Below are positions 51,036 through 59,038 of a stretch of 64,000 nt of DNA, in pieces. Position 1 is the stretch's first letter. Each line of letters begins with the position of its first letter. The notes below the pieces were generated by a model, which worked only from the letters and a program-made list of their open reading frames with translations, was not told the DNA's origin and did no database searches. The position numbers and the translations under genes were made by a program. The stretch is from Armatimonadota bacterium (GTDB lineage Bacteria > Armatimonadota > Fimbriimonadia > Fimbriimonadales > Fimbriimonadaceae): assembly GCA_018268255.1 (NCBI GenBank), contig JAFDWX010000001.1, forward strand, positions 1 to 64,000, written 5' to 3'.

Positions 51036-51053
51036 CGCGAGCATTGGCTCGCG
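51036..51053 (+). promoter_or_regulatory. Hairpin in the leader of the phosphodiester glycosidase gene
   Basis: CGCGAGC (51036-51042) pairs perfectly with GCTCGCG (51047-51053) around a four-base loop. It begins 10 bases after a TATAGT box (51021-51026), so it would form the very 5' end of the transcript or act as an operator. No clear -35 box. Promoter and hairpin are tentative. Confidence 0.35.
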
Positions 51054-51096
51054 ATTTGCAAGATCAGTTCTCCACTGGTCGAGGGATCAGAAAACA

Positions 51097-51873
51097 ATGA
51101 GGAAAATCGCGTTTGTATTGCTAGGAATTGCGACTGCGATCGGAGCCGTAGCTCAGGTTACCAAGCCGATCCGCTACGACTCATTTAAGTTTGGCAAGGC
51201 CTACTATCACATCGCGATCGCTGACCTCTCCACCCAACAGGTCAGCATCGAAACCGTCCTTTCCCGAAAACTCACCCCGGCTGCACAGCTCGCACGAGAA
51301 AACGAAACGACGGTTGCTCTTACGGGCACGTTCTTTGATCCCTCCACTGGCTATCCCGTGGGAGACGTCCTCGTCGATGGGAACCTCATGGCAAAAGGAC
51401 AGCGCGGATCGGTTTTGGCCATCAACTGGCAGGGCATTCCACATATTTTCGACTCGGGCTTTCAGTCGATGGTGGACTGGACTGATTATCGATTTGCCCT
51501 TCGAGGTGCGGTCCGAATCATTACCGCTGGCAAAGTTTCCCCCAATCCCAAAGCCCAGAAGTTCCGAGACAGCCGCATTTGGAGTCGTGCAAGCCGTACC
51601 GCAGCAGGCATCACCGAGGATGGCCGGCTCATACTCGCCGCGACAAAGGGAAATGTGACCCTCAGCGAACTCGGGAAGGCTTTGCGAACCCGTACCGTAG
51701 TGGACGCGATCAGTCTGGACGGTGGAGGATCGACGTTCTTTATGTATCGAGGAAAGACTCTTATCCAGCCCAACCGACGGTTGTCGAATCTGCTCGTGCT
51801 CAAGGAATCGAGCGATACGATGGCTGGATTGCCGGGATGGGTTCAAGTTAGCGGTTGGGTGGCTCGCAGGTAG
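51097..51873 (+). CDS. Exported phosphodiester glycosidase family protein (NAGPA/DUF2233)
   Basis: A 258-residue protein with signal peptide MRKIAFVLLGIATAIGAVA-Q. The start at ATG 51097 is chosen because it yields this signal peptide and GAGGGA lies upstream. The domain includes ALTGTFFDPSTGYPVGDVLVDG, RTAAGITEDGRLILAATKG and ISLDGGGSTFFMYRG; DGGGS is the hallmark of the NAGPA fold. Related proteins cleave GlcNAc-1-phosphodiester or similar linkages. It probably acts on a phosphodiester-linked sugar outside the inner membrane. The glycosyltransferase gene begins 12 bases later. Confidence 0.85.
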   Translation: MRKIAFVLLGIATAIGAVAQVTKPIRYDSFKFGKAYYHIAIADLSTQQVSIETVLSRKLTPAAQLARENETTVALTGTFFDPSTGYPVGDVLVDGNLMAKGQRGSVLAINWQGIPHIFDSGFQSMVDWTDYRFALRGAVRIITAGKVSPNPKAQKFRDSRIWSRASRTAAGITEDGRLILAATKGNVTLSELGKALRTRTVVDAISLDGGGSTFFMYRGKTLIQPNRRLSNLLVLKESSDTMAGLPGWVQVSGWVARR

Positions 51874-51885
51874 ACTCCGCGCACG

Positions 51886-52632
51886 GTGAGCGTCCCGAAA
51901 CTCAATATTGTCATCCCAGCCTATAACGAAGAGTCTCGGCTTCCATCGACACTTGCCCGGATCGTGGAGTACCTCCAAACCCAGCCCTATCAATGGGCGA
52001 TCACTGTTGTGGATGATGGATCGACGGATGGAACAGCTGAGTTGGTCCGATCCCAGCCCGACTCAAGAATCTCACTGCTCGGTTATCCAGGCAACAAAGG
52101 AAAAGGTCACGCAGTTCGATACGGAATGCTGCGAGCCGAGGGCGAATTCCTACTCTTGAGCGATGCCGATTTGGCTACGCCGATTGAAGAGGTGGAGAAG
52201 CTGTTTCCAGCGGCGGAGACTGGGTGTCCCGTGGTCATCGGCAGTCGACCACTCAAGGACAGCAAGCTCGAAATCCGGCAGCCGAAGTATCGGGAATATG
52301 GGGGGCGCGCGCTCAATAAGCTGATTCAGTCTTTGGGTGGCCTTGGCGGGATCAGCGACACGCAATGTGGCTTCAAGCTTTTCTCGCATCATGCCGCCCG
52401 GGAGATTTTCTCCAGGTGTGCGCTGAACAACTTCAGCTACGACTTCGAATCCCTGATGGTCGCGCGAGATTTGGGACTGGAGATTTCGGAGGTTGGCGTG
52501 CGATGGAGACACATCGAAGGGTCGAAACTCCGACCGTTCCGAGATGGAATCAATGCCGTCCGCGACCTCATCAAACTACGAATGATGGGTAAATCGCGGA
52601 GGTTGGAGAGGAAGGAGCCAATTGGAAATTGA
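51886..52632 (+). CDS. Family 2 glycosyltransferase (polyprenyl-phosphate sugar type)
   Basis: A 248-residue cytoplasmic enzyme from GTG 51886. LNIVIPAYNEESRLPSTL, VDDGSTDGTAE, GNKGKGHAVRYGMLRA and SDADLATPIEEVEK are the signatures of the Alg5/DPM1-like group that load a sugar onto a polyprenyl phosphate. CGFKLFSHHAA and a C-terminal VGVRWRHIEGSKLRPFRDG also fit. No membrane helix follows, so it is the soluble type. It overlaps the methyltransferase by 11 bases. Confidence 0.88.
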   Translation: MSVPKLNIVIPAYNEESRLPSTLARIVEYLQTQPYQWAITVVDDGSTDGTAELVRSQPDSRISLLGYPGNKGKGHAVRYGMLRAEGEFLLLSDADLATPIEEVEKLFPAAETGCPVVIGSRPLKDSKLEIRQPKYREYGGRALNKLIQSLGGLGGISDTQCGFKLFSHHAAREIFSRCALNNFSYDFESLMVARDLGLEISEVGVRWRHIEGSKLRPFRDGINAVRDLIKLRMMGKSRRLERKEPIGN

Positions 52633-53377
52633 GGAGTACAGTCGCATGTACTCCCTGGAGGACCGCTACTGGTGGTTCGTCGGGCGACGCACCTTGGCTC
52701 TGGGATTGCTCAAGCGATACCAAACCTCTCCCAAGCTAATCCTCGATGTTGGCGCAGGTACGGGAGTCGTGTCCAAAGCCATCGCTGAACAATGCCCGAC
52801 CGTGTCGCTGGATTTCAGCCCAGAAGCCCTCAAGTTTGCGGCTAAAAGAGGCCTTGCGAAGTGCCTCCTGGCCGATGCCAGCCGTATCCCGCTCGTCGGT
52901 TCTACGTTCTCCGCTGCAGTAGGGCTCGACATTTTCGAGCATGTCGAGCATGACTCTGCAGCTCTCGCAGAAGCCTTCAGGACCCTTGAACCAGGTGGCG
53001 TGTTAGTTCTGAGCGTTCCTGCGTTCCGATCCCTGTGGGGACCGCATGACATCGCCCTCCATCATTTCAGGCGGTATCGCAGAAGTGAGGTACAGGAAAG
53101 GCTGACTCGGGTGGGATTTTCCGTCGAGCGCTGTTCCCACGCCGTCTTCTTCTTGTTTCCACTCGTTATCCTCTCGCGAGTCATCGAGAAGTTCAGATTC
53201 GGACCGCCGAAGGCCTCGCTGCCGCTCTTCCCAGAGTGGCTCAATCGGATGCTGATCGCACTCCAGTCCTTTGAAGCCCGACTGATCTATGATCGTGGTT
53301 TCAATCTGCCTTGGGGCAGCAGTATCGTGGCGGTTGCGAGAAAGCCGTCTATCGTAGAAGAAGTGAGATCGTCATGA
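52622..53377 (+). CDS. Class I SAM-dependent methyltransferase
   Basis: A 251-residue protein from TTG 52622 (AAGGAG upstream). The Rossmann motif is LILDVGAGTGVVSKAI (about 38-53), the acidic SAM-ribose region SLDFSPEAL, and then LDIFEHVEHD (motif II) and LEPGGVLVLSVPAF (motif III). The YWWF motif near the N-terminus is typical of methyltransferases found with surface glycan or lipid enzymes. Target unknown, probably a polyprenyl-linked glycan given the GT2 neighbour. A hydrophobic stretch about 177-193 could lie on the membrane. Overlaps mqnA by four bases (ATGA). Confidence 0.88.
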   Translation: MEIEEYSRMYSLEDRYWWFVGRRTLALGLLKRYQTSPKLILDVGAGTGVVSKAIAEQCPTVSLDFSPEALKFAAKRGLAKCLLADASRIPLVGSTFSAAVGLDIFEHVEHDSAALAEAFRTLEPGGVLVLSVPAFRSLWGPHDIALHHFRRYRRSEVQERLTRVGFSVERCSHAVFFLFPLVILSRVIEKFRFGPPKASLPLFPEWLNRMLIALQSFEARLIYDRGFNLPWGSSIVAVARKPSIVEEVRSS

Positions 53378-54171
53378 AATACCGAGTCGGCAGTGTTCCC
53401 TATCTCAATGCCAAGCCCATGCTCTGGTCGCTCCCCAACGATGTGGAGGTGCTCTACGATGTTCCATCGCGACTTCCGGAGCTACTGGAAACCGGTGACG
53501 CTTCCGCGATTCTTGTTTCGAGCATCGAGTCCTTGCGGATGCCCGGTGCCAGAGTTGCGCAAACGTCCATCTCTTCCCTTGGTGCCGTTGAGAGCGTCCG
53601 CCTTTTTTCGAAGGTTGAGTTCGACAAGATCAAGCTTCTCGCCTTGGATCAAAGCTCGATGACCAGCAACGCTCTCGCCATCATCCTGCTTTCTGAACTC
53701 TATGGATGCCGAGCCGATACTGAACTGATGGCTCCTGATCTGGAGACGATGCTCGCCTCTCGGGATGCAGGGTTGCTGATAGGCGACAAGGGCATGGCTC
53801 AGTCGGACGATTCCTATTTTGTGTTGGATCTAGGTGAGGCGTGGGCGCGATTGACCGGTTTGCCGTTCGTTTGGGCCATGTGGACCGGATATGAGGAGTT
53901 CAGCCCCGAACTCGCATCGATTCTTACACGCGCGTCAGCTGAAGGGATGGAAAACCGAGGCGAAATGTGGTCTTGGGTGGAATCAACGTTCGGCCCCCAG
54001 CCACCCCTCCACAAGAGGTACCTCTTTAACGTGATGGACTACCACTTAACGGAGGAACATTGGCGCGGATTGACGGCTTTTGGCGAGTATCTCCTCAAGT
54101 ACCAGCTCATCGATGGTCTATCGCTTCCAACTCGGATTGGCGAATCCATCGCAACCGCTGCTGCTCGCTAA
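53374..54171 (+). CDS. mqnA: Chorismate dehydratase MqnA (futalosine pathway)
   Basis: MqnA converts chorismate to 3-enolpyruvyl benzoate, the first committed step of the futalosine route to menaquinone. The 265-residue protein starts at ATG 53374, beginning KYRVGSVPYLNAKPMLW, the family hallmark. A periplasmic-binding-like fold follows with SAILVSSIESLRMPGAR, LLALDQSSMTSNALAIILL, GDKGMA and WARLTGLPFVWAMWTG, all typical. It links the cluster to quinone supply for alternative complex III. The other mqn genes are not in the window. Confidence 0.92.
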   Translation: MKYRVGSVPYLNAKPMLWSLPNDVEVLYDVPSRLPELLETGDASAILVSSIESLRMPGARVAQTSISSLGAVESVRLFSKVEFDKIKLLALDQSSMTSNALAIILLSELYGCRADTELMAPDLETMLASRDAGLLIGDKGMAQSDDSYFVLDLGEAWARLTGLPFVWAMWTGYEEFSPELASILTRASAEGMENRGEMWSWVESTFGPQPPLHKRYLFNVMDYHLTEEHWRGLTAFGEYLLKYQLIDGLSLPTRIGESIATAAAR

Positions 54172-54178
54172 ATCCAAT

Positions 54179-54207
54179 GGCCTGACCCCCACAATTGGGG
54201 TCAGGCC
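54179..54207. terminator. Bidirectional terminator hairpin after mqnA
   Basis: A perfect 11-bp stem (GGCCTGACCCC at 54179-54189 with 54197-54207) and a seven-base loop lies seven bases after the mqnA stop and 23 bases past the convergent TolB-like stop. Neither flank has a long T tract, but the stem is strong. Confidence 0.7.
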
Positions 54208-54230
54208 TCGCTCCAAGGAGAAGAAAACTG

Positions 54231-55361
54231 TTACCGCAACCAGTCAGCGACGAAGATGTTGGTTTCGCCGCGGACTAAGCCATTTCTGTTACTCGCCCAA
54301 ACGAGCTTGGTGCCATCCTTGGTGAACATAGGAAACCCATCGAATTCAGGCGTGTGGGTGAGCCTCCGAACATTGGTTCCGTCGATGTTGACCATGAATA
54401 GGTCGAATTCGCGTCCCTTGGGATCACCGTAGTTGCTCGTAAAGATGATGCTTTTGCCGTCGGGCGTGATGAACGGCGCAAACGAAGCGGCCCCCAGTTT
54501 GGTCACCTGCTTCATGTTGCTTCCGTCTGCATCCATGATCCAAATCTCGAGCTTGCTGGGACGGACCATGTCCGACTTCAAGAGCGATTGATAGTCAGAT
54601 AACTCCGTATCAGATTCGATCAGGTCCCGTCGAAAAGCGATTTTGCTTCCATCCCAACTTACAAACGGTCCGCCGTCATAGCCGGGATTATTCGTGAGGC
54701 GGATGATGTTCTTTCCATTCAGATCTGAGCGATAGATTTCTAGGTCGCCATCCACCGTGCTTGTGAAGGTCATGTATTTGCCGTTGGGCGAAATGGTGGT
54801 CTCGGCAACGTAGTGATCGTTGTCCAGAATTTTCGTGATCTTGCCTGTCGCAAGCGTGCGCTTGTAGAGAGCGAACTGGGGATTGACCTTCCAAACATAG
54901 CCCTTTGACATGTCAACTGGTGTCTGGGGACCTTTGTTTTTCTCGAATGTCGAGCTGAAGTAGATAGCCTTTCCGTCTGGAGTGAAATAGCTGCAAGTGC
55001 ACCGTCCCTCTCCGGTGCTGATCAACCGCTTGTTGGATCCATCGGCTTTCATTGTAAAAATCTGCTCGTCGGGGTAGCCGGGATAGTGGGCCTGAAATGT
55101 GATCGAATCACCCGCGACATTCCAGTAGGCTTCGGCATTCTGGCCACCAAACGTCAGCTGCTTCAGGTTCTTGAAGTGCCTTTCTTCCGGGCTCAGCTTG
55201 GGTGCGCCATATTTCCCTTTGTCAGCATCCGGATTCCCTGGCTTAGGACCCGTGACGGGCTCGCCGAGGCTTGCCAAAACGGAGTGGGCAAAGCACTCAG
55301 AAGTCGGTTGCGGAAGGACAAAAGCTGGTTGCGAGATTAAGAGGAGAGCGGACAACAACAT
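54231..55361 (-). CDS. Exported TolB-like beta-propeller (PD40 repeats) protein
   Basis: A 376-residue protein with signal peptide (MLLSALLLISQPAFV...). From about residue 65 it has five or six PD40/WD40-like blades: GDSITFQAHYPGYPDEQIFTM, DGKAIYFSSTFEKN, NGKYMTFTSTVDGDLEIYR, DGSKIAFRRD, DGKSIIFTSNYGD and DGTKLVWASNRNG. The repeated DG-x-x-I-x-F-x-S pattern and 'G-T-N-x-R-x-L-T' strands are those of TolB-type propellers. Function unknown; could be a periplasmic or secreted binding or hydrolytic scaffold. Two palindromes lie upstream (55382-55406 and 55450-55479). Confidence 0.8.
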   Translation of the reverse strand: MLLSALLLISQPAFVLPQPTSECFAHSVLASLGEPVTGPKPGNPDADKGKYGAPKLSPEERHFKNLKQLTFGGQNAEAYWNVAGDSITFQAHYPGYPDEQIFTMKADGSNKRLISTGEGRCTCSYFTPDGKAIYFSSTFEKNKGPQTPVDMSKGYVWKVNPQFALYKRTLATGKITKILDNDHYVAETTISPNGKYMTFTSTVDGDLEIYRSDLNGKNIIRLTNNPGYDGGPFVSWDGSKIAFRRDLIESDTELSDYQSLLKSDMVRPSKLEIWIMDADGSNMKQVTKLGAASFAPFITPDGKSIIFTSNYGDPKGREFDLFMVNIDGTNVRRLTHTPEFDGFPMFTKDGTKLVWASNRNGLVRGETNIFVADWLR

Positions 55362-55381
55362 AGACTGGTCATTACATTACG

Positions 55382-55406
55382 GTCAAAGGGAACGCGAACC
55401 TTTGAC
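55382..55406. promoter_or_regulatory. GTCAAAGG inverted repeat upstream of the TolB-like gene
   Basis: GTCAAAGG (55382-55389) and CCTTTGAC (55399-55406) form an eight-base inverted repeat with a nine-base spacer, 21 bases before the start codon. A related half-site TTGACC lies about 20 bases further. It may be an operator or a leader hairpin. Confidence 0.4.
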
Positions 55407-55449
55407 TGTGGTGATTGTTGATCTTGACCTTTAACGAAAAGTTGTCACG

Positions 55450-55479
55450 GTGGCGCTGTGATCGGCATCACAGCGCCAC
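55450..55479 (-). terminator. 13-bp hairpin, terminator for the SPFH gene; contains TGTGA-N6-TCACA
   Basis: A perfect 13-bp stem (55450-55462 with 55467-55479) and a four-base loop CGGC lie 87 bases after the SPFH stop. On the minus strand CGTGACAACTTTTCG follows, including a short U run. The centre, 55457-55472, reads TGTGATCGGCATCACA, also fitting the CRP-type pattern, about 100 bases upstream of the TolB-like start. Either role, or both, is possible. Confidence 0.55.
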
Positions 55480-55565
55480 GGCCAATTTGTCTGAACAATG
55501 TTGCTATTCGGTGTTTGTGACCGAACGGGGCCGCGCAGATTTAAGGGCAATCTGCCGGCTCCTTC

Positions 55566-56549
55566 TTATGGCTGGAAGTCGTCGATTTTGGGTGGAGCCG
55601 CAACCTGGGGAATTTGCACGTTGCTGGTTTCTTGCGACTTAACCATACTATCGAACAGCTGCTCGCTGATATTGGCAATTGCATTGGGGGAACTCGGCAT
55701 AAACACAACCTTGGTCTTGTCCCCATGGGCGATGTCGCGGAGCGCGTCGAAGTACTGGTTCATAAGCACTAGCCGCATCAAATCGTTCGAATCAGCAGTT
55801 GGAATGGCCTTTCGGAGGCTGTCCACCGAGACTGCCAAGCCCTGAACAATAGCTTCGCGCTGCTTGGCGATACCTTCGCCCTGGAGCCGCTTGCTCTCGG
55901 CGTCCGCCTCAGCTTGGAGGACCATCCGCATCTTGTGAGCTTCGCCCTCGTTTCGCGCGGCGATTTTCGTATTCTCCGATGCCATGACTGCATTCATGGC
56001 CTGGACAACTCCCGCGGCCGGCTGAACCTCGTTGACGAGCGAGTTTTGGATTTCAAAACCGAATTCGGACATCCGCAAGGATAACTGACTATTCACGGCG
56101 TTGCCTATCGTGTCCTGATGCTCAAACACGTCCTTGAGCTCCATCCGAGCAACTTCGGTTCGAACAACGTTGAGAACAAAGGCTGCGATCTGCTGTTCAG
56201 GAGCAGCAAGGCGATAAAATGCGTCTGCGACCTTGCTCGGAATCACTGAATACTGAACCCGGATCATCATATCGACAAACACGTTGTCTTTCGTCTTGAA
56301 TTGGCCCGGAATGTCGAGTTCCTTGATCCGAAGATTCATGAATCCGGCGCGACTTTCGATAAATGGGATCTTGAAATTGAGCCCAGCATTTGCGAGTCGA
56401 TTGAACTTCCCGAGTCGCTGAATCACCACCACCGTTTGCTGCCCAACCGTGAAAGCGAAGCTGAAAATCACGACCAGAACCAAAATCACGGCCACCAGCA
56501 CGCCAACAAGATTTGACGAAGAGTTCGCTTGAGCTATTAACAAAGTCAT
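55566..56549 (-). CDS. SPFH/Band 7 domain membrane protein (stomatin/HflK-type)
   Basis: A 327-residue protein with one N-terminal membrane helix (about 12-36), then the SPFH domain: VVVIQRLGKFNRLANAGLNF, KIPFIESRAGFMNLRIKELD, TKDNVFVDMMIRVQYSVIP, and a coiled coil about 190-240 (ASENTKIAARNEGEAHKMRM, AEADAESKRLQGEG). The C-terminal region is helical, then a Pro-rich tail. Stomatins form oligomeric rings that scaffold membranes. No NfeD gene is adjacent. No clear Shine-Dalgarno sequence. Confidence 0.9.
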   Translation of the reverse strand: MTLLIAQANSSSNLVGVLVAVILVLVVIFSFAFTVGQQTVVVIQRLGKFNRLANAGLNFKIPFIESRAGFMNLRIKELDIPGQFKTKDNVFVDMMIRVQYSVIPSKVADAFYRLAAPEQQIAAFVLNVVRTEVARMELKDVFEHQDTIGNAVNSQLSLRMSEFGFEIQNSLVNEVQPAAGVVQAMNAVMASENTKIAARNEGEAHKMRMVLQAEADAESKRLQGEGIAKQREAIVQGLAVSVDSLRKAIPTADSNDLMRLVLMNQYFDALRDIAHGDKTKVVFMPSSPNAIANISEQLFDSMVKSQETSNVQIPQVAAPPKIDDFQP

Positions 56550-56684
56550 CTATGCACAAGGGACGTACTAACAGGCGGCAGGGTTGCGAGGCAACCACCT
56601 AGGTCCAAATTCCGGGCCCGCGGGTTAAGGAAATGGAGTCAAAAAGCCAATACAGAGAGAGAAGACTAACTGTTGACTGCTTAG

Positions 56685-57293
56685 ATGGACCTGAAGGAAC
56701 TCGCTGAATATCGGTTTTGGATGAAAGGACCACGATTGTCGGACCTGGTTACCGGCTGGGTCGTGGCTTCCGAAGATGAGGCAATTCTTCTTGAGATCAC
56801 AAACGGAGCAGTCGTCACGGTTGGAGACTCCTATATCTGTTCTGTCACAACCGGAAAAGGTCTCACCCAATTTAGAATCAGCATCACCGACGTGATGCCT
56901 CAGCATGTCCGTGGAATCATCGATTCAAGAATCAATTTGGTCATCACCAAAGAGATTCCTCGCAAACGATTCCGGGGCACCCACACACTCACTTATCAGG
57001 GCGAGAGTCTGATGGTCGAGGTAATCGACATCTCCAGCAAAGGGGTTGGGATTATTACGCCCATTGAACTGCCGAGACGCGCTGAGGTAACGCTGGTGTT
57101 TATCCTGCCAAAGGGTGATTTGGATGTTCGAGGGAACATCCGCTATTCCGAAGCGATGGATGAAGGCGGGACGAGTTTCCGCACCGGGATCGAACTCCAA
57201 CAGATGGGGCGCATCGATCGCGCACGTTGGAACGTGCTGGTCAACGGCGGTGGAAAAGTCGCTGAGACTCAGCCAGTAGCAGAAGCCAGCTAA
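56685..57293 (+). CDS. PilZ domain protein (c-di-GMP binding, YcgR-like)
   Basis: A 202-residue protein. Residues 15-85 are a YcgR-type N-domain-like barrel. Residues 90-195 form the PilZ domain: R93-K-R-F-R97 is the RxxxR motif and Asp115-x-Ser117-x-x-Gly120 (IDISSKGVG) is the second c-di-GMP motif, so both ligand sites are intact. Such proteins sense cyclic di-GMP and may control motility or pili; the pilus operon in this window is one candidate target, but there is no direct link. The start lacks a good Shine-Dalgarno sequence. Confidence 0.85.
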   Translation: MDLKELAEYRFWMKGPRLSDLVTGWVVASEDEAILLEITNGAVVTVGDSYICSVTTGKGLTQFRISITDVMPQHVRGIIDSRINLVITKEIPRKRFRGTHTLTYQGESLMVEVIDISSKGVGIITPIELPRRAEVTLVFILPKGDLDVRGNIRYSEAMDEGGTSFRTGIELQQMGRIDRARWNVLVNGGGKVAETQPVAEAS

Positions 57294-57348
57294 TCTGCTT
57301 ACTCAAACCTATAGAAATCCGTTAGCTTTTCCAACTATTTGGATAAGT

Positions 57349-58263
57349 ATGGCGAAGTTCGCTCTAGAAACCCATGATCTCTGCGTTACCTATAAACGCA
57401 GAAGAGGTGGGCCATTGCTGGCGGTTGACAACCTTTCGATCTCGGTTGAGCCAGGTGAAATTGTGGGCTTTTTGGGGCCCAATGGTGCTGGCAAGAGTTC
57501 CACGCTTAAAGCATTAATGGGATTTGTTGAACCGTCGCATGGTAAAGCAGAAATCTACGGGCTCCCAGCAGGCAGCGTCCAGTCCCGAGCACTCATTGGA
57601 TATCTGCCCGAAGTGGCCATGTACTATCCCTATTTGACTCCTTTGGAGACTCTGCGACTTTACGGAAAGTTGCAGGGGCTCTCTGGTGCGAACCTGGAAG
57701 CCGAAATTCGAAACAGACTTACACAAGTGGGAATCAAGCATGCTTGGAATCGCCAAAACCGAACTTTATCTAAGGGGATGCTCCAAAGAGTCGGCATCGC
57801 CCAAGCGCTTTTGGGTGAACCCAAACTCCTGATTCTTGATGAGGTTACGAGTGGTCTCGACCCGATCGGACGACGAGAATTACGGGACCTCTTGCTGGAA
57901 ACCCGGGACCGAGGGTGCACATTATTCTTCTCTAGTCACGAGTTAGCAGAAGTGGAGATGCTCTGCGATCGCATTTTGCTCATCGACAAAGGAAATCTCA
58001 TTGAACAGCGCGATCTCACAACGCTGAAAGCAGAACTCAGAGAGTTTGAAGTGGTGTATCGAGGAGCGACTAACCTTCTGGATCTCACACGCGACATCAC
58101 AAGCAAGGATTGGGAAACCTATCACGCGAAGTTCCGCACCAAATCAGAACTGATGGAGGCCATTGCAAGAATCCACCGCTGTGAGGGCACAGTTGTAGAC
58201 CTAATCGCCAGGGAATCGACTTTGGAAGACTATTTCGTTGAGACAATTGGGAGGGCGGCATGA
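57349..58263 (+). CDS. ABC transporter ATP-binding protein
   Basis: A 304-residue ATPase. Walker A is GPNGAGKS (43-50), the signature LSKGMLQRVGIAQAL (about 139-153; LSKGM instead of LSGGQ), Walker B LLILDEVTSGLDP (about 159-171) and the H-loop FFSSHELAE. The C-terminal 90 residues carry a dimerisation domain typical of ABC-2/ABC-type exporters. It overlaps the permease gene by four bases and forms a unit with it. The exported molecule is unknown. Confidence 0.95.
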   Translation: MAKFALETHDLCVTYKRRRGGPLLAVDNLSISVEPGEIVGFLGPNGAGKSSTLKALMGFVEPSHGKAEIYGLPAGSVQSRALIGYLPEVAMYYPYLTPLETLRLYGKLQGLSGANLEAEIRNRLTQVGIKHAWNRQNRTLSKGMLQRVGIAQALLGEPKLLILDEVTSGLDPIGRRELRDLLLETRDRGCTLFFSSHELAEVEMLCDRILLIDKGNLIEQRDLTTLKAELREFEVVYRGATNLLDLTRDITSKDWETYHAKFRTKSELMEAIARIHRCEGTVVDLIARESTLEDYFVETIGRAA

Positions 58264-59036
58264 ACTTTCGCGCTATCCAAGCTTTGGCAGGAGGAGTAAT
58301 CCTTGAATCCATCCGCCGCAAAGACCTTTGGGTCGTTGCCATTCTGGGATTCCTCATTTTGTTGAGCGCCAGCGTTCTCGGTTTCTTCGGATTTCAGGGT
58401 CTGGAAGCCTTTGTCAAAGATTTGGCTGGAAGCGTCGTTGGATTGTTCAGCACGATCATTGCTATCCTGACCGCTTCAAGGCTGGTTCCCGAAGAAATCA
58501 AGAACCGGACGCTCTACCCCCTGATTTCACGGCCGATCAACAGGTTTGAGCTTCTGGCTGGCAAACTCTGGGGCGCGATTGTCGTTACGTGGATCGCCTT
58601 TCTTGTTCTATGCGGCCTTACTGCTTTAGCGCTCACCTTCTTCCACGTCCACTTCGAAGTCATCATGTTGCAGTACATTTTCTGCAAGATGCTAGGGCTT
58701 GCTGTTGTGTGCAGCATCAGCCTGCTCTTGAGTCTGCTGATGACGATCCAAGCCGCGGTCACGTTCAGCTTCATCGTGGCTTTTGGCACCTCGATGATCA
58801 CTCGCGCTATGACGATGGGGTACGACTCGGCATCGCCTCTGGTCCAGTCGATCTTCCGAGTGTTGAATGCCATCTTGCCTCAATACGATTTATTCGACTT
58901 GGGTAGCCGCGCCGCCAATTCCGGATGGGGCACAGTACCGCTTTGGGTGATCGGTGCTCTCGCTGCGTACGCGGTCGTGTACATTTCTGCCACGCTTGCA
59001 CTCAGCTGGGCCAAGTTCCGAAGGCAGGCTATTTAG
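58260..59036 (+). CDS. ABC-2-type permease
   Basis: A 258-residue protein with about six membrane helices (about 23-45, 59-79, 104-125, 137-163, 172-190 and 226-248). SRLVPEEIKNRTLYPLISRPINRFELLAGKLWGAIV is the coupling-helix region typical of ABC-2 permeases (NatB/ NosY-like). It forms the membrane part of the exporter with the ATPase encoded upstream. Three bases separate it from the next gene. Confidence 0.9.
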   Translation: MNFRAIQALAGGVILESIRRKDLWVVAILGFLILLSASVLGFFGFQGLEAFVKDLAGSVVGLFSTIIAILTASRLVPEEIKNRTLYPLISRPINRFELLAGKLWGAIVVTWIAFLVLCGLTALALTFFHVHFEVIMLQYIFCKMLGLAVVCSISLLLSLLMTIQAAVTFSFIVAFGTSMITRAMTMGYDSASPLVQSIFRVLNAILPQYDLFDLGSRAANSGWGTVPLWVIGALAAYAVVYISATLALSWAKFRRQAI

Positions 59037-59038
59037 GA

